Origin: JADDRA01 sp038233555
GTDB taxonomy: Bacteria > Actinomycetota > Acidimicrobiia > Acidimicrobiales > CADCSY01
Direction of reading: 5' to 3'
NCBI GenBank assembly: GCA_038233555.1
Contig: JBBSLT010000109.1
Location: forward strand, 1-8,043
Length of the DNA: 8,043 bases
Shown here in pieces: positions 7,902-8,043 of this stretch. The notes beneath the pieces were generated by a model. The model saw nothing but the letters and a program-made list of their open reading frames with translations. It did no database searches and was not told the origin of the DNA. A program made the translations under genes and the position numbers. Positions within the stretch are counted from its first letter, which is position 1. Each line of letters starts with the position of its first letter.

Positions 7902-7922
7902 ACGGCGTGCCGGAGAGCGGGA

Positions 7923-7951
7923 AACCTAGATTTTGTGGCTCCGGGCGTCAA
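7923..7951 (-). promoter_or_regulatory. hppA promoter (sigma-70/SigA type)
   Basis: On the minus strand TTGACG (7951-7946) and TAGGTT (7928-7923) are separated by exactly 17 bp. The -35 matches TTGACA in 5 of 6 bases and the -10 fits TANNNT. The predicted start near 7916 leaves a leader of about 85-90 nt before the ATG at 7829. This is the best promoter in the window. Confidence 0.65.
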
Positions 7952-7981
7952 GTCATCGGAGAAGTCGTCGCACCGAAGGTT

Positions 7982-8012
7982 GCCGCAATTGCAGGTTGTA
8001 CCCTTTTGCGGC
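7982..8012. repeat. Inverted repeat GCCGCAA/TTGCGGC upstream of hppA
   Basis: GCCGCAA (7982-7988) and TTGCGGC (8006-8012) form a perfect 7-bp inverted repeat with a 17-nt spacer. Overlapping the left arm is the 8-bp palindrome GCAATTGC (7985-7992). The site lies upstream of the hppA promoter and before a probable divergent gene, so it may be an operator shared by the two directions. Confidence 0.35.
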
Positions 8013-8036
8013 TAGGAGTGGAGTGACGACATCGCC

Positions 8037-8043
8037 GAAAGGA
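8037..8043 (+). promoter_or_regulatory. Possible ribosome-binding site of a divergent gene beyond the window
   Basis: The window ends in GAAAGGA, a Shine-Dalgarno-like run on the + strand. A + strand gene starting within about 10 nt after the edge, divergent from hppA, would explain it. The gene itself cannot be seen. Confidence 0.35.

Overview
The window is high-GC DNA with strong G/C preference at third codon positions, Shine-Dalgarno and apparently leaderless starts, and protein sequences of actinobacterial type. I would guess an Actinobacteriota member, possibly an Acidimicrobiia-like lineage. The placement rests on protein style only and is not proven. No rRNA, tRNA, CRISPR array or insertion sequence was seen.

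Layout, left to right. (1) The 3' part of a MidA/NDUFAF7-type SAM-dependent methyltransferase (to 899, + strand, 5' end outside the window). After a 34-nt gap comes a membrane-anchored spermidine-synthase-like protein (934-2397, +); the two look like one transcription unit. (2) A compact type II toxin-antitoxin cassette (2434-2990, +): a ribbon-helix-helix antitoxin overlapping a MazF ribonuclease toxin by 4 nt. It has its own inverted-repeat operator and an apparently leaderless promoter, and its antitoxin half is visibly less GC-rich than its neighbours. (3) An intergenic stretch of about 200 bp with a CRP-like inverted repeat, then acetyl-CoA synthetase acs (3189-5156, +). (4) A convergent gap of 165 bp (5157-5321) holding four consecutive stem-loops, each with a 3-nt loop. 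(5) hppA on the minus strand (5322-7829), a membrane H+-translocating pyrophosphatase with a potassium-independent signature and an unusual C-terminal tail of about 80 residues. It has a near-consensus sigma-70-type promoter at 7923-7951. (6) An upstream region ending in a Shine-Dalgarno-like sequence at the very edge, suggesting a divergent + strand gene starting just beyond the window.

Functional links: Acs activates acetate to acetyl-CoA and releases pyrophosphate, and HppA hydrolyses pyrophosphate while pumping protons. The convergent acs/hppA pair is therefore biochemically coherent: PPi removal pulls acetate activation forward and recovers part of the energy. The MazEF cassette looks like an independent insertion between two chromosomal units. 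The genes are mostly of known families. The best leads are the four-hairpin convergent region, the HppA C-terminal tail, the compact toxin-antitoxin control region, and the non-canonical aminopropyltransferase motifs of the membrane protein. I found no convincing wholly new system.
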